NCBI RefSeq assembly: GCF_002157895.1
Contig: NZ_CP021377.1
Span: 682,001 to 746,000 of the forward strand
Direction: 5' to 3'
DNA length: 64,000 bases
Origin: Oceanisphaera profunda
GTDB taxonomy: Bacteria > Pseudomonadota > Gammaproteobacteria > Enterobacterales > Aeromonadaceae
Shown here: positions 33,529 through 46,247 of the stretch, piece after piece
Layout: every line of letters begins with the position of its first letter
Numbering within the stretch: the first letter of the stretch is position 1
Notes under the pieces: model-generated
Database searches by the model: none
Told to the model about the DNA's origin: nothing
What the model saw: only the letters and a program-made list of their open reading frames with translations
Translations under genes and position numbers: made by a program

Positions 33529-34479
33529 TTAGCAATAACCGAAGCCCATCAGGCGCTGGTAGCGTTGTTCTAACAGCGCGCTTTGGTCCAGCTTATCCAA
33601 GTCAGCCAAATCGATCAGCAAACGTGCCTTTAATGATTTAGCGGCTAATAACGGATTGCCGTGGGCGCCACCAATGGGCTCGTCCACTATGCTATCGATT
33701 AATTTCAGCTCATGAATTCGCTTAGCGGTAATGCCCATGGCTTCGGCGGCGAGTGAGGCTTTATCGGCGCTCTTCCACAAAATAGACGCACAACCTTCAG
33801 GAGAGATAACTGAGTAGGTTGAATATTGCATCATGTTCACCCGGTCACCCACACCAATGGCCAAAGCACCACCTGAACCACCTTCACCTATCACGGTACA
33901 GATAATCGGCACTTTTAAGCCCGACATCACCTTGAGGTTACGCGCAATCGCTTCGCTCTGACCGCGCTCTTCAGCGCCCACCCCTGGGTATGCACCAGGA
34001 GTGTCGATAAAGGTCAGGATTGGCATGTTAAAGCGCTCGGCCATTTCCATCAGACGTAAGGCTTTACGGTAACCTTCTGGGCGCGGCATACCGAAGTTAC
34101 GACGGATCTTTTCTTTAGTTTCACGGCCTTTTTGCTGACCAATCACCATCACCGGACGACCATCGATGCGCGCAATGCCGCCCACCATGGCTTTATCGTC
34201 GGCGTAAGCGCGGTCGCCGGCCAGTTCGTCAAACTCATCAAAAATGTGTTCGATGTAATCCAGCGTATGAGGACGAGCAGGATGACGCGCTAATTGCGAG
34301 ATCTGCCATGAGCCTAAGTTACTGAACACTTTTTTGGTCAGTTCTTCACGCTTAACTTCTAAACGGCTGACTTCTTCGTCGAGATCCACCGCATCGCCTT
34401 CATTTACGTGACGCAGCTCTTCGATCTGAGCTTGCAGCTCAGCAATCGGTTGTTCAAAATCCAGAAAATGCTGGTTCAT
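33529..34479 (-). CDS. accA: Acetyl-CoA carboxylase carboxyltransferase subunit alpha
   Basis: With AccD, transfers the carboxyl group from biotin-carboxyl carrier protein to acetyl-CoA, making malonyl-CoA for fatty acid synthesis. At 316 residues it has the usual length. Family segments: [18 protein letters not shown] at the start, [70 protein letters not shown] and [23 protein letters not shown] lies just before the ATG. It starts 9 bp after the dnaE stop and is thus translated from the same mRNA. Last gene of the core operon here. Confidence 0.96.
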   Translation of the reverse strand: MNQHFLDFEQPIAELQAQIEELRHVNEGDAVDLDEEVSRLEVKREELTKKVFSNLGSWQISQLARHPARPHTLDYIEHIFDEFDELAGDRAYADDKAMVGGIARIDGRPVMVIGQQKGRETKEKIRRNFGMPRPEGYRKALRLMEMAERFNMPILTFIDTPGAYPGVGAEERGQSEAIARNLKVMSGLKVPIICTVIGEGGSGGALAIGVGDRVNMMQYSTYSVISPEGCASILWKSADKASLAAEAMGITAKRIHELKLIDSIVDEPIGGAHGNPLLAAKSLKARLLIDLADLDKLDQSALLEQRYQRLMGFGYC

Positions 34480-34488
34480 AGGACCCCT

Positions 34489-37400
34489 CTATTCAAAAAG
34501 TAGTTCGACTTTATCCGGACCCAGCAGTTGTTTTAATGATGCTAACATCTCGTCGGTGGGCGTAACCCGCCACTCGGTGCCAAGCATTAACTGCGCCCGC
34601 GCTCCTGGTCGATAATAAGTAACTCGCACCGGACACACGCCCGCCCGTACGGGGCTGAGTATGTCCAACAATTGGCTAAAAAAATGTTGATCTATTTGGC
34701 TGTGATTAATATTTAACGCAAGCCCGCGAGCAAATCGCTCGCGCGCATCACTCATCTCTAGCACTTCCCGTGCCGACATCTTAAGGCCGCCATTAAAGTC
34801 ATCAAAGCTGACTTGGCCACTGATAACGAGGATTTTATCCTTTTCTAGCAAAGACTCATAGCGTTCCAGCGCATCGGAGAACAGCGTTACGTCCAATCGA
34901 CCGGATTTATCGTCGATGGTTAAGATGCCCATGCGGTTGCCGCGCTTGGTGGTCATCACCCGCGCGGCAATCACCAAGCCCGCAGCCGTAGTGGTCTTAT
35001 CACGGCTGGTGGCTTGTAAATCACACAGGCGCCCGCTGGTGTATTGACGTAATTCTTTGGCGTACTGATTAATCGGGTGGCCGGTTAAATATAAGCCCAG
35101 CGTATCGCGCTCGCCATCAAGCCACACATTATCAGGCCAATGTGGCACATCGACAAAGGCATGCTCAGTGTGCTCTTCTTCTATCAGTACGCCAAACATA
35201 TCGCTTTGGCCGAGCGCTTCTGCTCGCGCGTGTTGCTCAGCGGCCTTCATGGCTTCGGGTAGCGTGGCCATCAGTGAGGCACGATGCGGCCCTAAGCGGT
35301 CCATGGCGCCGGCGAGCACCAGCTTTTCCATCACCCGCTTGTTTAATTTTTTTAAGTCGACGCGATTACAAAAATCGAATAAATCTCTAAATGGTCCGTC
35401 AACGCGTGCCGCTAAAATCGACTCTATCGGCCCCTCGCCCACGCCTTTGATGGCACCTATGCCATAGACGATGGCGCCTTGTTCGTTCACCGTAAAGCGA
35501 TACAGGCCGGAGTTTACATCCGGTGGCAGCAAGGTTAAGCCCATGCGCTGACATTCGTCGACTTGGGTCACCACCTTGTCGGTGTTATCCATGTCGGCGG
35601 TCATCACCGCCGCCATAAACTCCGCCGGATAATGGGTTTTCAGCCACAGGGTTTGATAAGAAACTAACGCGTAAGCTGCAGAGTGAGATTTGTTAAAACC
35701 ATAGCCGGCAAATTTTTCCACCAAGTCGAAGATTTTCATCGCCAACTCGCCGTCTATGCCATTCGCCACGGCTCCCGCTTCAAAGCCCTCGCGCTGCTTG
35801 GCCATTTCTTCGGGCTTTTTCTTACCCATGGCACGACGTAATAAGTCAGCGCCACCCAACGAATAGCCCGCCAGCACCTGGGCGATTTGCATCACCTGCT
35901 CTTGATAGAGAATGATGCCATAGGTAGGTTCGAGCGTGGTTTTCAGGGACTCGTGCTGCCAGGTTTCATCCGGATAAGACACCGCCTCACGGCCGTGCTT
36001 ACGGTCGATAAAGTTATCTACCATGCCAGACTGCAGCGGCCCCGGTCGAAACAGTGCTACCAGCGCTATCATGTCTTCGAAACAGTCTGGCTGCAGGCGC
36101 TTAACCAAGTCTTTCATGCCGCGAGATTCAAGCTGGAATACCGCCGTGGTCTCGTAGCGTTTTAAGAGTTTAAAACACGCCGGGTCATCCATGGGGATGG
36201 CGGCGATATCGATTATGGGCAACCCCTGCGCTTCGAGCTTGGGGTTAATCATCGCCAGTGCCCAGTCGATGATAGTGAGCGTGCGCAGGCCCAAGAAGTC
36301 GAACTTCACTAAGCCCGCTTCTTCCACATCATCTTTATCGAACTGGGTAACCGGGTTTTGGCCGTGCTCATCACAGTACAAGGGCGCAAAATCGGTGATG
36401 CGGGTCGGTGCAATGACCACGCCACCCGCGTGCTTACCGGCGTTACGTATGGTGCCTTCAAGCTGGCGCGCCATATCAATCAAGGCTTTAACTTCTTCGT
36501 CTTGATCGTAAATTTCCGGTAATTTAGGCTCCATCTCGAAGGCTTTGGTCAGCGTCATGCCCGGATCCATGGGGATCAGCTTAGAGATGCGTTCTACAAA
36601 ACCATAAGGGTGGCCCAGCACGCGGCCTACGTCGCGAATTACCGCTTTGGCGGCCATGGTACCGAAGGTAATGATCTGACTCACCGCATCGCGGCCGTAT
36701 AACTCGGCCACGTGATCGATCACTTCATCGCGGCGGTCCATGCAAAAGTCGATATCGAAGTCGGGCATAGATACCCGCTCAGGATTCAAGAAGCGCTCAA
36801 ACAGCAAGTCGAATTCCAGCGGATCCAAGTCGGTGATCTTTAATGCATAGGCCACCAAAGAGCCGGCGCCCGAACCTCGCCCAGGGCCCACGGGAATGCC
36901 GTTATCTTTTGACCACTGGATAAATTCCATCACGATCAAGAAATAACCGGGGAAGCCCATTTGGTTGATGACGTCGAGCTCGATTTTTAAGCGCTCGTCG
37001 TATTCCACGCGCTTTTCGGCGCGTACTTTTTCATCGGGAAATAAGAAATTGAGTCGGTCTTCTAAGCCATCTGCGGAGCATTTAACCAAGAAGTCTTCGA
37101 TACTCATGTCGCCGGTGGGAAAGTCCGGCAAGAAGTATTCGCCCAAGCGCACGGTAACGTTACAACGCTTGGCAATCTCGACGCTGTTTTCCAGCGCCTC
37201 GGGAATATCCGAGAATAACTCCGCCATTTCGGCGGCGCTTTTTAGATACTGCTCTGGGCTGTAGCGTCGTGGGCGGCGCTTATCATCCAGCGTAAAGCCG
37301 TCGTGAATGGCCACCCGAATTTCATGGGCGTCAAAATCGCTTTTATCAAGAAATACCACTTCATTGGTGGCGACCACTGGGATCTGTTCCCGCTCGGCCA

Positions 37401-37959
37401 AGGCCACCGCCATATGCAGGTAAGTTTCTTCGTCGGTGCGCTCGGTGCGCTGTAATTCCAGATAAAAACGATCGGAAAAATGGGTTTGATAAAACCCTAA
37501 ACATTCATTGACCAGCTCCTCATTACCTTTCAATAAGCTGGTACCCACATCTCCTTCTCGCCCGCCGGAGAGCACAATTACGCCTTCGTTAAATTCCGCC
37601 AACCAGGTTTTATCTACTAAGGGTCTGTGCTGTACGTGGCCACGCTCAAAGGCGGCAGAAATAATGCGGGTAATGTTTTGGTAACCGGCGTTGTTCATGG
37701 CCAGCAAGGTGAGGCGAAATAATTGCTCGCCCAGCTCCTCACTTTGCACCCAGATATCGGTGCCAATAATGGGCTTTAAACCTTTGCGATGGCTGTCGCC
37801 GTAAAAGCGCACTAAGCCGCACATGTTCATTTGGTCAGTGAGCGCGAGTGCGGGATAGCCTAACTCTTTGGCACGAAGGTTTATGGGCGCGATTTTGGCC
37901 ACGCCATCCACCATAGAAAAGTCAGAATGTACGCGCAGGTGTATAAAGGGCGTACTCAT
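34489..37959 (-). CDS. dnaE: DNA polymerase III subunit alpha
   Basis: The 1156-residue replicative polymerase catalytic subunit. N-terminal PHP domain ([18 protein letters not shown], residues 5-22). Polymerase core with [24 protein letters not shown] and the catalytic Asp pair in [12 protein letters not shown] near residue 395, then [10 protein letters not shown] and [17 protein letters not shown]. The helix-hairpin-helix and OB domains follow ([20 protein letters not shown]), then a C-terminal tau-binding region. Length and order match E. coli DnaE. Its start overlaps the rnhB stop by 4 bp (ATGA-type), so the two are translationally coupled. Confidence 0.97.
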   Translation of the reverse strand: MSTPFIHLRVHSDFSMVDGVAKIAPINLRAKELGYPALALTDQMNMCGLVRFYGDSHRKGLKPIIGTDIWVQSEELGEQLFRLTLLAMNNAGYQNITRIISAAFERGHVQHRPLVDKTWLAEFNEGVIVLSGGREGDVGTSLLKGNEELVNECLGFYQTHFSDRFYLELQRTERTDEETYLHMAVALAEREQIPVVATNEVVFLDKSDFDAHEIRVAIHDGFTLDDKRRPRRYSPEQYLKSAAEMAELFSDIPEALENSVEIAKRCNVTVRLGEYFLPDFPTGDMSIEDFLVKCSADGLEDRLNFLFPDEKVRAEKRVEYDERLKIELDVINQMGFPGYFLIVMEFIQWSKDNGIPVGPGRGSGAGSLVAYALKITDLDPLEFDLLFERFLNPERVSMPDFDIDFCMDRRDEVIDHVAELYGRDAVSQIITFGTMAAKAVIRDVGRVLGHPYGFVERISKLIPMDPGMTLTKAFEMEPKLPEIYDQDEEVKALIDMARQLEGTIRNAGKHAGGVVIAPTRITDFAPLYCDEHGQNPVTQFDKDDVEEAGLVKFDFLGLRTLTIIDWALAMINPKLEAQGLPIIDIAAIPMDDPACFKLLKRYETTAVFQLESRGMKDLVKRLQPDCFEDMIALVALFRPGPLQSGMVDNFIDRKHGREAVSYPDETWQHESLKTTLEPTYGIILYQEQVMQIAQVLAGYSLGGADLLRRAMGKKKPEEMAKQREGFEAGAVANGIDGELAMKIFDLVEKFAGYGFNKSHSAAYALVSYQTLWLKTHYPAEFMAAVMTADMDNTDKVVTQVDECQRMGLTLLPPDVNSGLYRFTVNEQGAIVYGIGAIKGVGEGPIESILAARVDGPFRDLFDFCNRVDLKKLNKRVMEKLVLAGAMDRLGPHRASLMATLPEAMKAAEQHARAEALGQSDMFGVLIEEEHTEHAFVDVPHWPDNVWLDGERDTLGLYLTGHPINQYAKELRQYTSGRLCDLQATSRDKTTTAAGLVIAARVMTTKRGNRMGILTIDDKSGRLDVTLFSDALERYESLLEKDKILVISGQVSFDDFNGGLKMSAREVLEMSDARERFARGLALNINHSQIDQHFFSQLLDILSPVRAGVCPVRVTYYRPGARAQLMLGTEWRVTPTDEMLASLKQLLGPDKVELLFE

Positions 37960-38567
37960 GAGCGCAGCACTCCGCCGTTGAGGGCTAACTGAGTCGCCAC
38001 CGGCTTAAAGCTACGTCTGTATTCGGCCAGCACCCCGTGCTCGGCCAGTGCAGCAAAATGCGCCTTGGTCGGGTAGCCCTTATGCTGAGCAAAACCGTAT
38101 TCCGGATAGCGGGCGTCCAGCGCTATCATCTCTTGGTCGCGGGCCACTTTGGCTAAAATGGAGGCGGCACTGATTTCTGCTACGCGGCTGTCGCCCTTCA
38201 CTACTGCTTCGCTCGGCATAGGCAATACGGGGCAGCGATTACCATCAATAAACACAAACCCCGGCTGTACGCTAAGGGCGGCGACCGCTCGGCTCATGGC
38301 TAACATGGTGGCTTGTAAGATATTGAGCTCGTCAATCTCACTCGGCGAACAACGGCCAATAGCCCAAGCGAGCGCGTGCTCACGGATCAAAGGCGCTAAC
38401 AATTGGCGTTTCTTATCACTGAGCACTTTGGAGTCATTAAGACCGGGGATAGGACACGCAGGATCGAGAATAACGGCGGCGGTGACCACGTCACCCACCA
38501 GTGGGCCACGGCCCACTTCATCGACGCCGGCCACCAGTACACCTTGGGGATAGACTATCTCTAACAT
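37956..38567 (-). CDS. rnhB: Ribonuclease HII
   Basis: A 203-residue enzyme that cuts the RNA strand of RNA-DNA hybrids and single ribonucleotides in DNA. Catalytic carboxylates are visible: [17 protein letters not shown] (Asp16/Glu17 region), VFIDGNRCP and [22 protein letters not shown]. The C-terminal part has [21 protein letters not shown]. Its start overlaps the lpxB stop by one base and its stop overlaps dnaE by four, the normal arrangement in gammaproteobacteria. Confidence 0.96.
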   Translation of the reverse strand: MLEIVYPQGVLVAGVDEVGRGPLVGDVVTAAVILDPACPIPGLNDSKVLSDKKRQLLAPLIREHALAWAIGRCSPSEIDELNILQATMLAMSRAVAALSVQPGFVFIDGNRCPVLPMPSEAVVKGDSRVAEISAASILAKVARDQEMIALDARYPEYGFAQHKGYPTKAHFAALAEHGVLAEYRRSFKPVATQLALNGGVLRS

Positions 38568-39769
38568 TATTTTCCAGTCGAGGCTTGATTAACGAGCCTT
38601 TTATTTGCAAGTTCTAGCACCGCCAGTGCGGCTTGCTCATCGGCATTACAACGGATCAGCTGATGCAGCTCACTAAATTTCGCCACTAATGCCTGATTGT
38701 CTTGATCTAACAACTGGCTCACTTCGCGCACTAAGTTATCAACCGTGCAATCCGCTTGAATCAGCTCGGGCACCAGCATGCTGCCCGCTAATAAATTGGG
38801 CAAAGAGGCATAGGCGGTATGCACAAACTTATTGGCCAGCCAATAGCTAAACGGCTTAAATTTATAGCCCACTACCATGGGCTTTTTCGCCAACATGGCT
38901 TCCAGCGTGGCCGTGCCAGAGGCCAGCAAGATAATGTCTGCCGCAGTCATCACATCGCGGCCTTGGCCTTCGATTAAAATAATATCCAGCTCAGGTGCTA
39001 TCTGCTCTTTAATGGCCAAGAACTCGGCGCGGCGCTTAGCGCTCACCAGCGGCACTACAAATTCTAGATTGGGATAGCGGATTTTGAGTTGCTTACAGGC
39101 CTCTAAATAAACGGGGCTCAGTAAATTCACTTCCGCAAAGCGGCTGCCCGGCAGCAACGCCAGATAACGGCCGTCGGCTTTTAGGCCTAAGCGTTCCCGC
39201 GCACCTTGAGTGTCCGGCAGCAAGGGCATTTGATCCGCCAAGGTATGGCCGATAAAGCGACAAGGGGCATCGAAGCGATCGTAGAAGGCTTTTTCAAAGG
39301 GCAAAAAGGCCAGCACCATGTCGGTGGCGCGCTTAATTTTATGAATGCGGTTTTGCCGCCATGCCCACACGGACGGGCTCACATAGTGCAAGGTGGCAAT
39401 GCCGCTCTCGCGCAATTTAAGCTCCACACCGATATTAAAATCTGGCGCATCTATACCCACAAATACATCTGGTGGATTGGCCATAAAATGGCTCAAGATC
39501 TGTTTACGGATGGTTAAAATGCGCGGCAAACGACCCAGCACTTCCACCAAGCCCATTACCGCAAGCTCTTCCATTTCAAACAGCGCAGTACAGCCCTCAG
39601 CCACCATTTGTGGCCCTGCAATGCCCTCAAAAATGGCGTCGGGGTGGCGTGCACGCAGCTCACGAATAAGCCCGGCACCCAAAGTGTCACCGGATACTTC
39701 ACCGGCCACTATACCAATGCGTAGCGGTCTATGATTAAGCGCATTAGGCACGAATAATACCGCGCTCAT
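38567..39769 (-). CDS. lpxB: Lipid-A-disaccharide synthase
   Basis: A GT19 glycosyltransferase that joins UDP-2,3-diacylglucosamine and lipid X to form the lipid A disaccharide. It has [31 protein letters not shown]-like [51 protein letters not shown] and the donor-site region [24 protein letters not shown] 39769 lies inside the end of lpxA (26-bp overlap) and gives 400 residues. A TTG 18 bp further upstream or a GTG 18 bp downstream are alternatives; none has a strong Shine-Dalgarno. Fourth in the fabZ-lpxA-lpxB chain. Confidence 0.95.
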   Translation of the reverse strand: MSAVLFVPNALNHRPLRIGIVAGEVSGDTLGAGLIRELRARHPDAIFEGIAGPQMVAEGCTALFEMEELAVMGLVEVLGRLPRILTIRKQILSHFMANPPDVFVGIDAPDFNIGVELKLRESGIATLHYVSPSVWAWRQNRIHKIKRATDMVLAFLPFEKAFYDRFDAPCRFIGHTLADQMPLLPDTQGARERLGLKADGRYLALLPGSRFAEVNLLSPVYLEACKQLKIRYPNLEFVVPLVSAKRRAEFLAIKEQIAPELDIILIEGQGRDVMTAADIILLASGTATLEAMLAKKPMVVGYKFKPFSYWLANKFVHTAYASLPNLLAGSMLVPELIQADCTVDNLVREVSQLLDQDNQALVAKFSELHQLIRCNADEQAALAVLELANKRLVNQASTGK

Positions 39770-40553
39770 TTTGCTGTAAAAACTCAATCATGGGGCCCAC
39801 TTCAGGCTGCAGCGCACTCAACTCTTCCAGCTCAGGGATCACTTCCGCCACGGTTTTACCGCTGCGGAAAATAATCTTATAGGCTTTCTTGATAGCTGAA
39901 ATCGCCTCAGGCGAAAAGCCCCGACGGCGCAAGCCTTCGGAGTTCACACCAAATGGCTTGGCATACAAACCAGCGGCCATGACATAAGGCGGCACGTCTT
40001 TATTCAGCGCGGCACAGCCGGCAATAAAGGCATGGCTGCCCACCCGACCAAACTGATGAATGGCGGCGTGGCCACCAAAGATCACATAGGATCCAATATG
40101 TACATGGCCGGCCAGCGTAGCGTTATTCGCGAAGATACATTCGTCACCAATGCGGCAATCGTGAGCCACGTGTACGTTGACCATAAACAGGTTACGGCTG
40201 CCCACGCGCGTTAAGCTTTCATCTTGGCTGGTGCCACGGTGAAAAGTGCAGGACTCACGAATAACGTTATCATCGCCAATTTCTAGTCGTGTTAGCTCAC
40301 CGACGTATTTTTTGTCTTGGCAGTCTTCGCCAATCGAGCAAAACTGAAAAATACGATTACGCTGGCCGATACGGGTGGGGCCCTTGATAACAACATGGGG
40401 ACCAATCCAGCAATCGTCGCCAATTTCAACATCGGCGCCAATCAAGGTCCAAGGGCCAATTTCTACGCCTTTGCCAATTTTGGCACTGGGGTGAACAATC
40501 GCCGTAGGGTGAATAACCGCTGTTTCATGAATTTCTGCACTTGCTTTAGTCAC
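39744..40553 (-). CDS. lpxA: UDP-N-acetylglucosamine acyltransferase
   Basis: Adds the first 3-hydroxyacyl chain to UDP-GlcNAc in lipid A synthesis. A left-handed beta helix of hexapeptide repeats: [20 protein letters not shown], then [27 protein letters not shown]. The catalytic His is in [19 protein letters not shown], followed by the helical C-terminus. I take the GTG at 40553 as the start. It lies three bases past the fabZ stop with GGGGG before it, and gives 269 residues, near the usual 262. The frame upstream of it lies inside fabZ. Confidence 0.95.
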   Translation of the reverse strand: MTKASAEIHETAVIHPTAIVHPSAKIGKGVEIGPWTLIGADVEIGDDCWIGPHVVIKGPTRIGQRNRIFQFCSIGEDCQDKKYVGELTRLEIGDDNVIRESCTFHRGTSQDESLTRVGSRNLFMVNVHVAHDCRIGDECIFANNATLAGHVHIGSYVIFGGHAAIHQFGRVGSHAFIAGCAALNKDVPPYVMAAGLYAKPFGVNSEGLRRRGFSPEAISAIKKAYKIIFRSGKTVAEVIPELEELSALQPEVGPMIEFLQQNERGIIRA

Positions 40554-40555
40554 AC

Positions 40556-41029
40556 TTAACCCCCGCGTTTGGCACACATTAATTCTGCCGTACAGACGAT
40601 TTCGCCGTCTACGGTGGCAACGCCGGTAAATTTGGCGATACCGCGACGCTCTTTCAAAAAGACCACGTCCAATACCAATTGATCCCCTGGCACCACTGGG
40701 CGCTTAAAGCGTGCATTATCGATAGAAGCAAAATAATACAGCTCGCCAGGTTTTGGCTTACCGACCATTTTAAAGGCCAAAATGCCGGTGGCTTGGGCCA
40801 TGGCTTCTAAGATCAATACGCCAGGAAACACCGGTTTGCCCGGAAAGTGTCCGGTAAACATAGGCTCGTTGAAAGACACATTCTTAATGCCTCTCAGGGT
40901 TTTGCGCTCAGGGCTAATTTCGTAATGGTCCACTTTATCGACCATCAAAAATGGGTAGCGATGTGGCAACAGTTCCAGAATTTCCTGGATATCCAACTGA
41001 TTTTTTTCTGTGTTCAGTTCGTTAGTCAA
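40556..41029 (-). CDS. fabZ: 3-hydroxyacyl-[ACP] dehydratase
   Basis: Dehydrates 3-hydroxyacyl-ACP in fatty acid elongation. A 157-residue hot-dog fold with [17 protein letters not shown], the catalytic-site [21 protein letters not shown] (His and Glu) and [12 protein letters not shown]. The start is TTG, as is common for this gene, with GGTAGGG upstream. Its position between lpxD and lpxA is the classical one, linking fatty acid and lipid A synthesis. Confidence 0.96.
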   Translation of the reverse strand: MTNELNTEKNQLDIQEILELLPHRYPFLMVDKVDHYEISPERKTLRGIKNVSFNEPMFTGHFPGKPVFPGVLILEAMAQATGILAFKMVGKPKPGELYYFASIDNARFKRPVVPGDQLVLDVVFLKERRGIAKFTGVATVDGEIVCTAELMCAKRGG

Positions 41030-41070
41030 AATGTAACCCTACCAATTTATGCTTAATTATTATTGTTCGA

Positions 41071-42075
41071 TTATTTTTCAAGCTGCTTGACGCGCTTGTG
41101 CAAATCGTCGATGCGCATTACCCGAGCCGCAGTTTTACGCCACTCTTTATTAGGTTGCAACGGAATACCGGAGGAGTAAATGCCGGGTTCAGTAATGGAT
41201 CGCATCACCATGCCCATGCCGGTAACGGTGACGCCATCACACAATTCGATATGCCCATTGATCACGGTACCGCCACCAATAATACAGTATTTACCGACTG
41301 TGAGACTACCGGCCATTATGGTACCACCCGCCACCGCACTTCCGTAGCCAATCTTAACGTTGTGCGCTACCTGACACTGGTTATCAATAATGACATTATC
41401 GGCAATTATGGTATCGCCCAGTGCGCCTCGGTCTATGGTAGTGCAGGCACCAATCTCAACGCGGTTACCAATGATAACGGTACCCAGCTGCGGGATTTTT
41501 ACCCACTCGCCCTTATCGTTGGCATAACCAAAACCATCGGCGCCAATCACGGTGTTGGCTTGCACCAAACAATCTTCACCCAGCTCCACTCTGTGATACA
41601 GAGTAACGTTGGCCCACAGTCGCGTGCGCGCGCCAAGCTTTACGCCTTTGCCGATGAAACAGCCAGCACCCACCACCACGCCATCGCCCAGCACTACACC
41701 CGACTCAATCACCGCATTGGCCCCTATGGCCACGCCTTCGCCTAACGTGACATCGTCGGCCACCACGGCTTTAGCATGAATATCTAGGGCAGGTTGCGGT
41801 GTGGTATCCAATTTTTGTGCTGCCAGCGCAAAACCTAAATAAGGATTGCTCATCACTAACGTCGGCACTGGGCACAAATCTTGGTCGGCGGCCTGCACAA
41901 TCACAGCGCCCGCCTTGGTGGTAGCCAATAGGTGGCGATAATGCTTATCGGATAAAAACGCCACTTCATCGGGGCCAGCTTTATCGAGGGTATTCACCCG
42001 AGCAATCACCACTTTAGGGTCGCCCTTAAATTCAGCATCTAGGTGCTGTGCCAATTCTTGTAGTGTGATAGTCAT
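41071..42075 (-). CDS. lpxD: UDP-3-O-acylglucosamine N-acyltransferase
   Basis: Adds the second (N-linked) 3-hydroxyacyl chain in lipid A synthesis. The 334 residues comprise an N-terminal uridine-binding domain (to about 100), a hexapeptide-repeat beta helix ([63 protein letters not shown] with the catalytic His), and a C-terminal helix [12 protein letters not shown]. It follows skp by 10 bp. Confidence 0.96.
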   Translation of the reverse strand: MTITLQELAQHLDAEFKGDPKVVIARVNTLDKAGPDEVAFLSDKHYRHLLATTKAGAVIVQAADQDLCPVPTLVMSNPYLGFALAAQKLDTTPQPALDIHAKAVVADDVTLGEGVAIGANAVIESGVVLGDGVVVGAGCFIGKGVKLGARTRLWANVTLYHRVELGEDCLVQANTVIGADGFGYANDKGEWVKIPQLGTVIIGNRVEIGACTTIDRGALGDTIIADNVIIDNQCQVAHNVKIGYGSAVAGGTIMAGSLTVGKYCIIGGGTVINGHIELCDGVTVTGMGMVMRSITEPGIYSSGIPLQPNKEWRKTAARVMRIDDLHKRVKQLEK

Positions 42076-42085
42076 AACTCTACTC

Positions 42086-42589
42086 TTACTTGCTCACGCG
42101 GCTGATCACTTGGTCGGTAATATCTAAGCTAGGTGCCACATGAATAACGGCGCCACGCTCAATCACCAGATCTATGCCTTGGGCACGAGTGATCTCTTCG
42201 ATGGCACCTTGAATACGCTTGAGCATGGCTTGACGCTCTTCGTGCTCGCGGCGCGCTTGATCTTCTTCTAACTTGCTGCGCTTTTGTACATAGGCGCCTT
42301 GCATGTCATTGAGTTTTTTCTGCGCAGTGGCTTTTTGCTGATCGTTCATAAACGCCATGTCTTTCTGCTGCTTTTCGATAAAGCTGCGACCATCGGCTTC
42401 CATTTTTTGTACTTCTTTAACGCGACTGCCAAATTCGCTCTTCAGCTTGTTGGCCACCGCATCGCGCTGGGGCATCTTCTGAAATACTTTCGCCGTGTCT
42501 ACCACGGCAAGCTTAGTCGCTTGCGCCTGAGCAGCACTCGCAGTGAACAACAATGCCACCACACCCAATACTTTCATCATCTGTTTCAA
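42086..42589 (-). CDS. skp: Periplasmic chaperone Skp/OmpH
   Basis: A 167-residue periplasmic holdase for unfolded outer-membrane proteins. The signal peptide ends at AQA near residue 23. The mature part is [21 protein letters not shown] followed by a long Lys/Glu/Gln-rich helical hairpin (about 50-125) and [25 protein letters not shown]. It delivers clients to BamA, encoded just upstream. However, 878 bp of repeats separate it from bamA, where other genomes have a short gap, so it may need its own promoter. Confidence 0.94.
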   Translation of the reverse strand: MKQMMKVLGVVALLFTASAAQAQATKLAVVDTAKVFQKMPQRDAVANKLKSEFGSRVKEVQKMEADGRSFIEKQQKDMAFMNDQQKATAQKKLNDMQGAYVQKRSKLEEDQARREHEERQAMLKRIQGAIEEITRAQGIDLVIERGAVIHVAPSLDITDQVISRVSK

Positions 42590-42610
42590 AGCAATCTCCT
42601 AGTGAAAACA

Positions 42611-43399
42611 AGCTAGAAGCTGGAAGCAATAAGCTTGAAGCTCCAACTAAAAAACAATCCAAAACCAATATCTGCCACGGAATACACGGAACCCACGGAA
42701 AAATAGAGATCAAATCTGAAAAACACATTCATGGGGTTAAGACCTTACAATAAAATATGTTTAGTCACTTTTCGCCCTTATCCCAACTTAATTTTTCCGT
42801 GTTCTTCCGTGTATTCCGTGGCAAAAAATCTTACGCTCTTAGTTCTAAAATCAAGCCCAGATCCTGACGTTCGTCAGGATGACGGCATACATACAAAACA
42901 AACCGCACTTTGCCGCCTTACCGGGTTCGCCCCGGTATCTCGCTCTTGCTCTAGAACCTAAAACGAGATCCTGATGTTCATCAGGATGACAGCTTAAATT
43001 GCGAGATCCTGACGTCCGTCAGGATGACGGCATACATACAAAACAAACCGCTCTTTGCCGTCTTACCGGGCTCGCCCCGGTATCTAGCACTTGCTCTAGA
43101 ACCTAAACCGAGATCCTGATGGTCATCAGGATGACAGCTTAAATTGCGAGATCCTGACGTTCGTCAGGATGACGGCATACATACAAAGCAAACCGCACTT
43201 TGCTGTCTTACCGGGTTCGCCCCGGTATCTCGCTTTTATTTCTAAACACTAAACCGAGATCCTGATGGTCATCAGGATGACAGCTTAAATTGCGAGATCC
43301 TGACGTGCGTCAGGATGACGGCTGTTTTAACACCAATAAGATCCCTTTTCGCTCTTATCTCATCTTAACTTTTCCGTGTTCTTCCGTGTATTCCGTGGC
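42611..43399. repeat. Large repeat cluster in the skp-bamA spacer
   Basis: In order: a short AAGCTGGAAGCAATAAGCTT-type segment, a full family A element (42674-42822), about six family B palindromes (GAGATCCTGACG/ATG... units between 42860 and 43322) alternating with ACCGGGTTCGCCCCGGTATC palindromes, then a half family A end (to about 43399). The block from about 42985 to 43290 contains near-copies of a roughly 130-bp larger period. No coding potential. The spacing splits an operon that is compact in relatives. Confidence 0.85.
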
Positions 43400-43467
43400 A
43401 AAAAATATTTAAACTCTTGAGTTACGTGTGGCACTCAACATTAAACACTTACAACTTAACACTGCCT

Positions 43468-45942
43468 TTAGAACGTTCTACCAATGTTGAAGTTAAACAC
43501 TTCGGTGCGGTCGCCTTCTACGTCTTTCAGCGGTGCAGCCAGTGAGAACACCAGCGGGCCTAGTGGCGATAACCACTGCATGCTGATACCTGCAGAGGCG
43601 CGGAAGTTCGACGGATCACCAAAATCATAAATTAAGTTACAGCTATTGCCTGGATCACAGTTGCCAGCGTAATTCGCCGAATAGTTGGTATCCCAAACCG
43701 TACCTACGTCCACAAAGACACTGGTACGCAAGGAGCGCTGCAAGTCTTCACTGGCAAACGGCGTGGGCACTATCATCTCAACAGATGCGGCCACCAAGGC
43801 GTTACCGCCGATAGTACTGTCGTCACCACGATAAGTTCCATCGGCATTTTTATAAACTGCACGCGGTCCTACCGAGTTGCTCTTAAAGCCGCGCAAGGTG
43901 CTAAAGCCACCGCCGTAATAGTTTTCAAAAAACGGTAAACTCTGATCACCGCTACCCGCCTCACCATAACCATCACCGTAAGAAGCTCGGAATTTACCCG
44001 CTAGCACCCAGTTATGATTGCGATCGATAGGGAAATAGTGCGCATCATCGAAGCTGGTCTTGTAGTACTGCAAGTCGGAACCGGGTACCGTCACTTTCAA
44101 TGATAAGTTCTGGCGATTACCGGACGTGGGGAAATAACCTTTGTTCAAGGTATTACGCGTCCAGCCAGCTGTCATATCGAAAGTATCGAAACTAATTTCG
44201 TTACTACCCGAGACTTTATCGTTATGCAGCTTCCAAAAGTCATTCAGTTGAACGTAACTGTCGCTGGGTTTACCGAGCGTATTGTGTTCATAGCCGGCGC
44301 TGAAGTTTAAGCTGTTATCTTCATTAATCGGAAAACCACTTAAGGCACGCACGCCGTACAAGGTGCTGTCGTAATCCGCGAGGTTAGCATCACGCGCATC
44401 AAACTGACGATAATACACCCGCCCGCCTAAGCTCACGCCATCCACGGTAAAGTAAGGGTCGGTAAAGTCTAATGACACATCTTTGGAGTAGTCATTCATT
44501 TGCGAGTTAATGCCAACCCGGTTACCAGTACCAAGGAAGTTTTCTTGTTGTAAACCCGCTTGAATACTAAAGCCCGAGTCAGTACCAAAGCCGATACCAA
44601 AGTTAATAGAGCCGGCGGGTTGTTCTTTCACGCTAACGTCTAAATCAACCAGATCAGCTTCACCTTCTACCCGACGGGTGTCCACCTCTACGTTTTCAAA
44701 ATAACCTAAACGATTTAAGCGGGTGCGCGACTGTTCAATGTCTTCACTGGACAGACTCGCGCCTTCCATTTGGCGCATCTCACGGCGCAGCACTTCGTCT
44801 TTGGTAATAATGTTGCCGCTAAAGTTAATACGGCGCACATAGACACGGCTGCCTGGATCGACGTTCACCACTAGCTCAACTTTTTTGCTGGTTTCATCAA
44901 TTTGCGGAAAGGTAGAAATTTTCGGGTAAGCATAGCCAAAACGGCCTAAAAACTTGGACAGCACTTCTTCCATGTGCGCAACATCAGCCGCCGAATATAA
45001 GTCACCTTTTTGCAACGGAACCAAGGCTTCTAGCTCAGATTGACGGTCCACCAAATTACCGCGCAGATTCACGCCAGACACCGTATAGCGCTCGCCTTCA
45101 CTGACGTTAAGCGTGATGTAGACGCCTTCTTTATCAGGTGACATGGACACTTGAGTAGAGCTCACTTCGGCTTTTAAATAGCCGCGGTCGCGATAATAAG
45201 AACGCAAGGTTTCAATATCACCGGCCAGCTTTTGCTTTTGATAGCGCTGGTCGCCCATAATGTTCCACCAAGGCACACTGTCAGACAGCTCAAGCTGACC
45301 CAACAGTTGCTTCTCGCTAAAGGCTTTATTACCCACAATGTTGATTTGTTTAATTTCGGCGGCTGGGCCTTCCACAAATTCAAATTTGAGGTCAACGCGA
45401 TTGCGCGGCAACGGCGTAAGTACGGCTTTTACCTTGGCCGAGTATTTACCCACACCGTAGTAAAAGTCCTCTAAGCCTTTTTCTAATGAGCTTAAGGTAG
45501 TGCGGTCCAGCGGCTCACCGATGCGCACCCCTGCCCCTTCTAAGCTTTTATTAAGCTGGTCTTCTTTGATTTCTTTATTGCCACTAAAAGTGATACCAGC
45601 AATGGTCGGTCGCTCGGTGACTTGTACTACCAGGGTGCCGTTATCACGCAACAAGCGTACGTCTTCAAAGTTGCCAGAGGCATACAGGCTCTTAATGGCT
45701 TCAGCAGTACGGGCCGCGTCCATTTCTTCGCCTACGCGTACTGGCAAGCTCAACAGCGTGGCACCCAACGTTACCCGCTGTAAGCCGTTTACTTGAATGT
45801 CTTGCACCACAAAAGGCGCACTTGGGCTCTGTGCTTGGGCGACGAGGCTGGCACTGAGCAAGCAAGTAGCGATAAGCGTCTGAGTCAAGGCTGGTCTCTT
45901 GCTTGTTGACCGAGGGTTAGTTGCCTGTAGTTTCACTGACAT
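43468..45942 (-). CDS. bamA: Outer membrane protein assembly factor BamA
   Basis: The 824-residue central Omp85 protein that folds and inserts beta-barrel proteins. A signal peptide ends near AQAQ (residue 38). Five POTRA domains follow (about 42-440; for example [20 protein letters not shown] and [28 protein letters not shown]). The C-terminal 16-strand barrel has [13 protein letters not shown] near the conserved loop-6 VRGF position (here LRGF) and ends in FNFNIGRTF with the terminal Phe expected for an outer-membrane barrel. It is followed by skp and preceded by rseP, as usual, but both spacers hold repeats. Confidence 0.97.
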   Translation of the reverse strand: MSVKLQATNPRSTSKRPALTQTLIATCLLSASLVAQAQSPSAPFVVQDIQVNGLQRVTLGATLLSLPVRVGEEMDAARTAEAIKSLYASGNFEDVRLLRDNGTLVVQVTERPTIAGITFSGNKEIKEDQLNKSLEGAGVRIGEPLDRTTLSSLEKGLEDFYYGVGKYSAKVKAVLTPLPRNRVDLKFEFVEGPAAEIKQINIVGNKAFSEKQLLGQLELSDSVPWWNIMGDQRYQKQKLAGDIETLRSYYRDRGYLKAEVSSTQVSMSPDKEGVYITLNVSEGERYTVSGVNLRGNLVDRQSELEALVPLQKGDLYSAADVAHMEEVLSKFLGRFGYAYPKISTFPQIDETSKKVELVVNVDPGSRVYVRRINFSGNIITKDEVLRREMRQMEGASLSSEDIEQSRTRLNRLGYFENVEVDTRRVEGEADLVDLDVSVKEQPAGSINFGIGFGTDSGFSIQAGLQQENFLGTGNRVGINSQMNDYSKDVSLDFTDPYFTVDGVSLGGRVYYRQFDARDANLADYDSTLYGVRALSGFPINEDNSLNFSAGYEHNTLGKPSDSYVQLNDFWKLHNDKVSGSNEISFDTFDMTAGWTRNTLNKGYFPTSGNRQNLSLKVTVPGSDLQYYKTSFDDAHYFPIDRNHNWVLAGKFRASYGDGYGEAGSGDQSLPFFENYYGGGFSTLRGFKSNSVGPRAVYKNADGTYRGDDSTIGGNALVAASVEMIVPTPFASEDLQRSLRTSVFVDVGTVWDTNYSANYAGNCDPGNSCNLIYDFGDPSNFRASAGISMQWLSPLGPLVFSLAAPLKDVEGDRTEVFNFNIGRTF

Positions 45943-46064
45943 AGTCTGACTTAATCCTTGTGAATAATTTCGTACACTAAATTTGGTAAAGAGTGAAGCG
46001 TAAACCTAACACCTTACGTTTCACACCTCACCGCCATTCGTCATTAACCCTAAAACCTATATCT

Positions 46065-46240
46065 GCCACGGAATACACGGAACCACACGGACGAAGATCA
46101 AGACAACCTAAGATATTTTGTTGTAGACCTTACTAATAAAAGTCTTTTCTCTTAGTACTTTTCCGTGTTCTTCTGTGTATTCCGTGGCAAAAAAATCTTA
46201 GCCCTAACCCTCCTTGGCGCTGGGAGCTGGGCGCTATCTC
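46065..46240. repeat. Family A element and family C end in the rseP-bamA spacer
   Basis: Family A at 46065-46188 (GCCACGGAATACACGG ends) followed by a TTGGCGCTGGGAGCTGGGCG module ending 8 bp before the rseP stop. Fills most of the 305-bp gap. Confidence 0.75.
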
Positions 46241-46247
46241 TTGTTCT

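Noticed and set aside
42731-42961. ORFs inside the skp-bamA repeat cluster
   Set aside because: Same amino-acid words recur at other repeat sites in different frames, so they are translated repeats.
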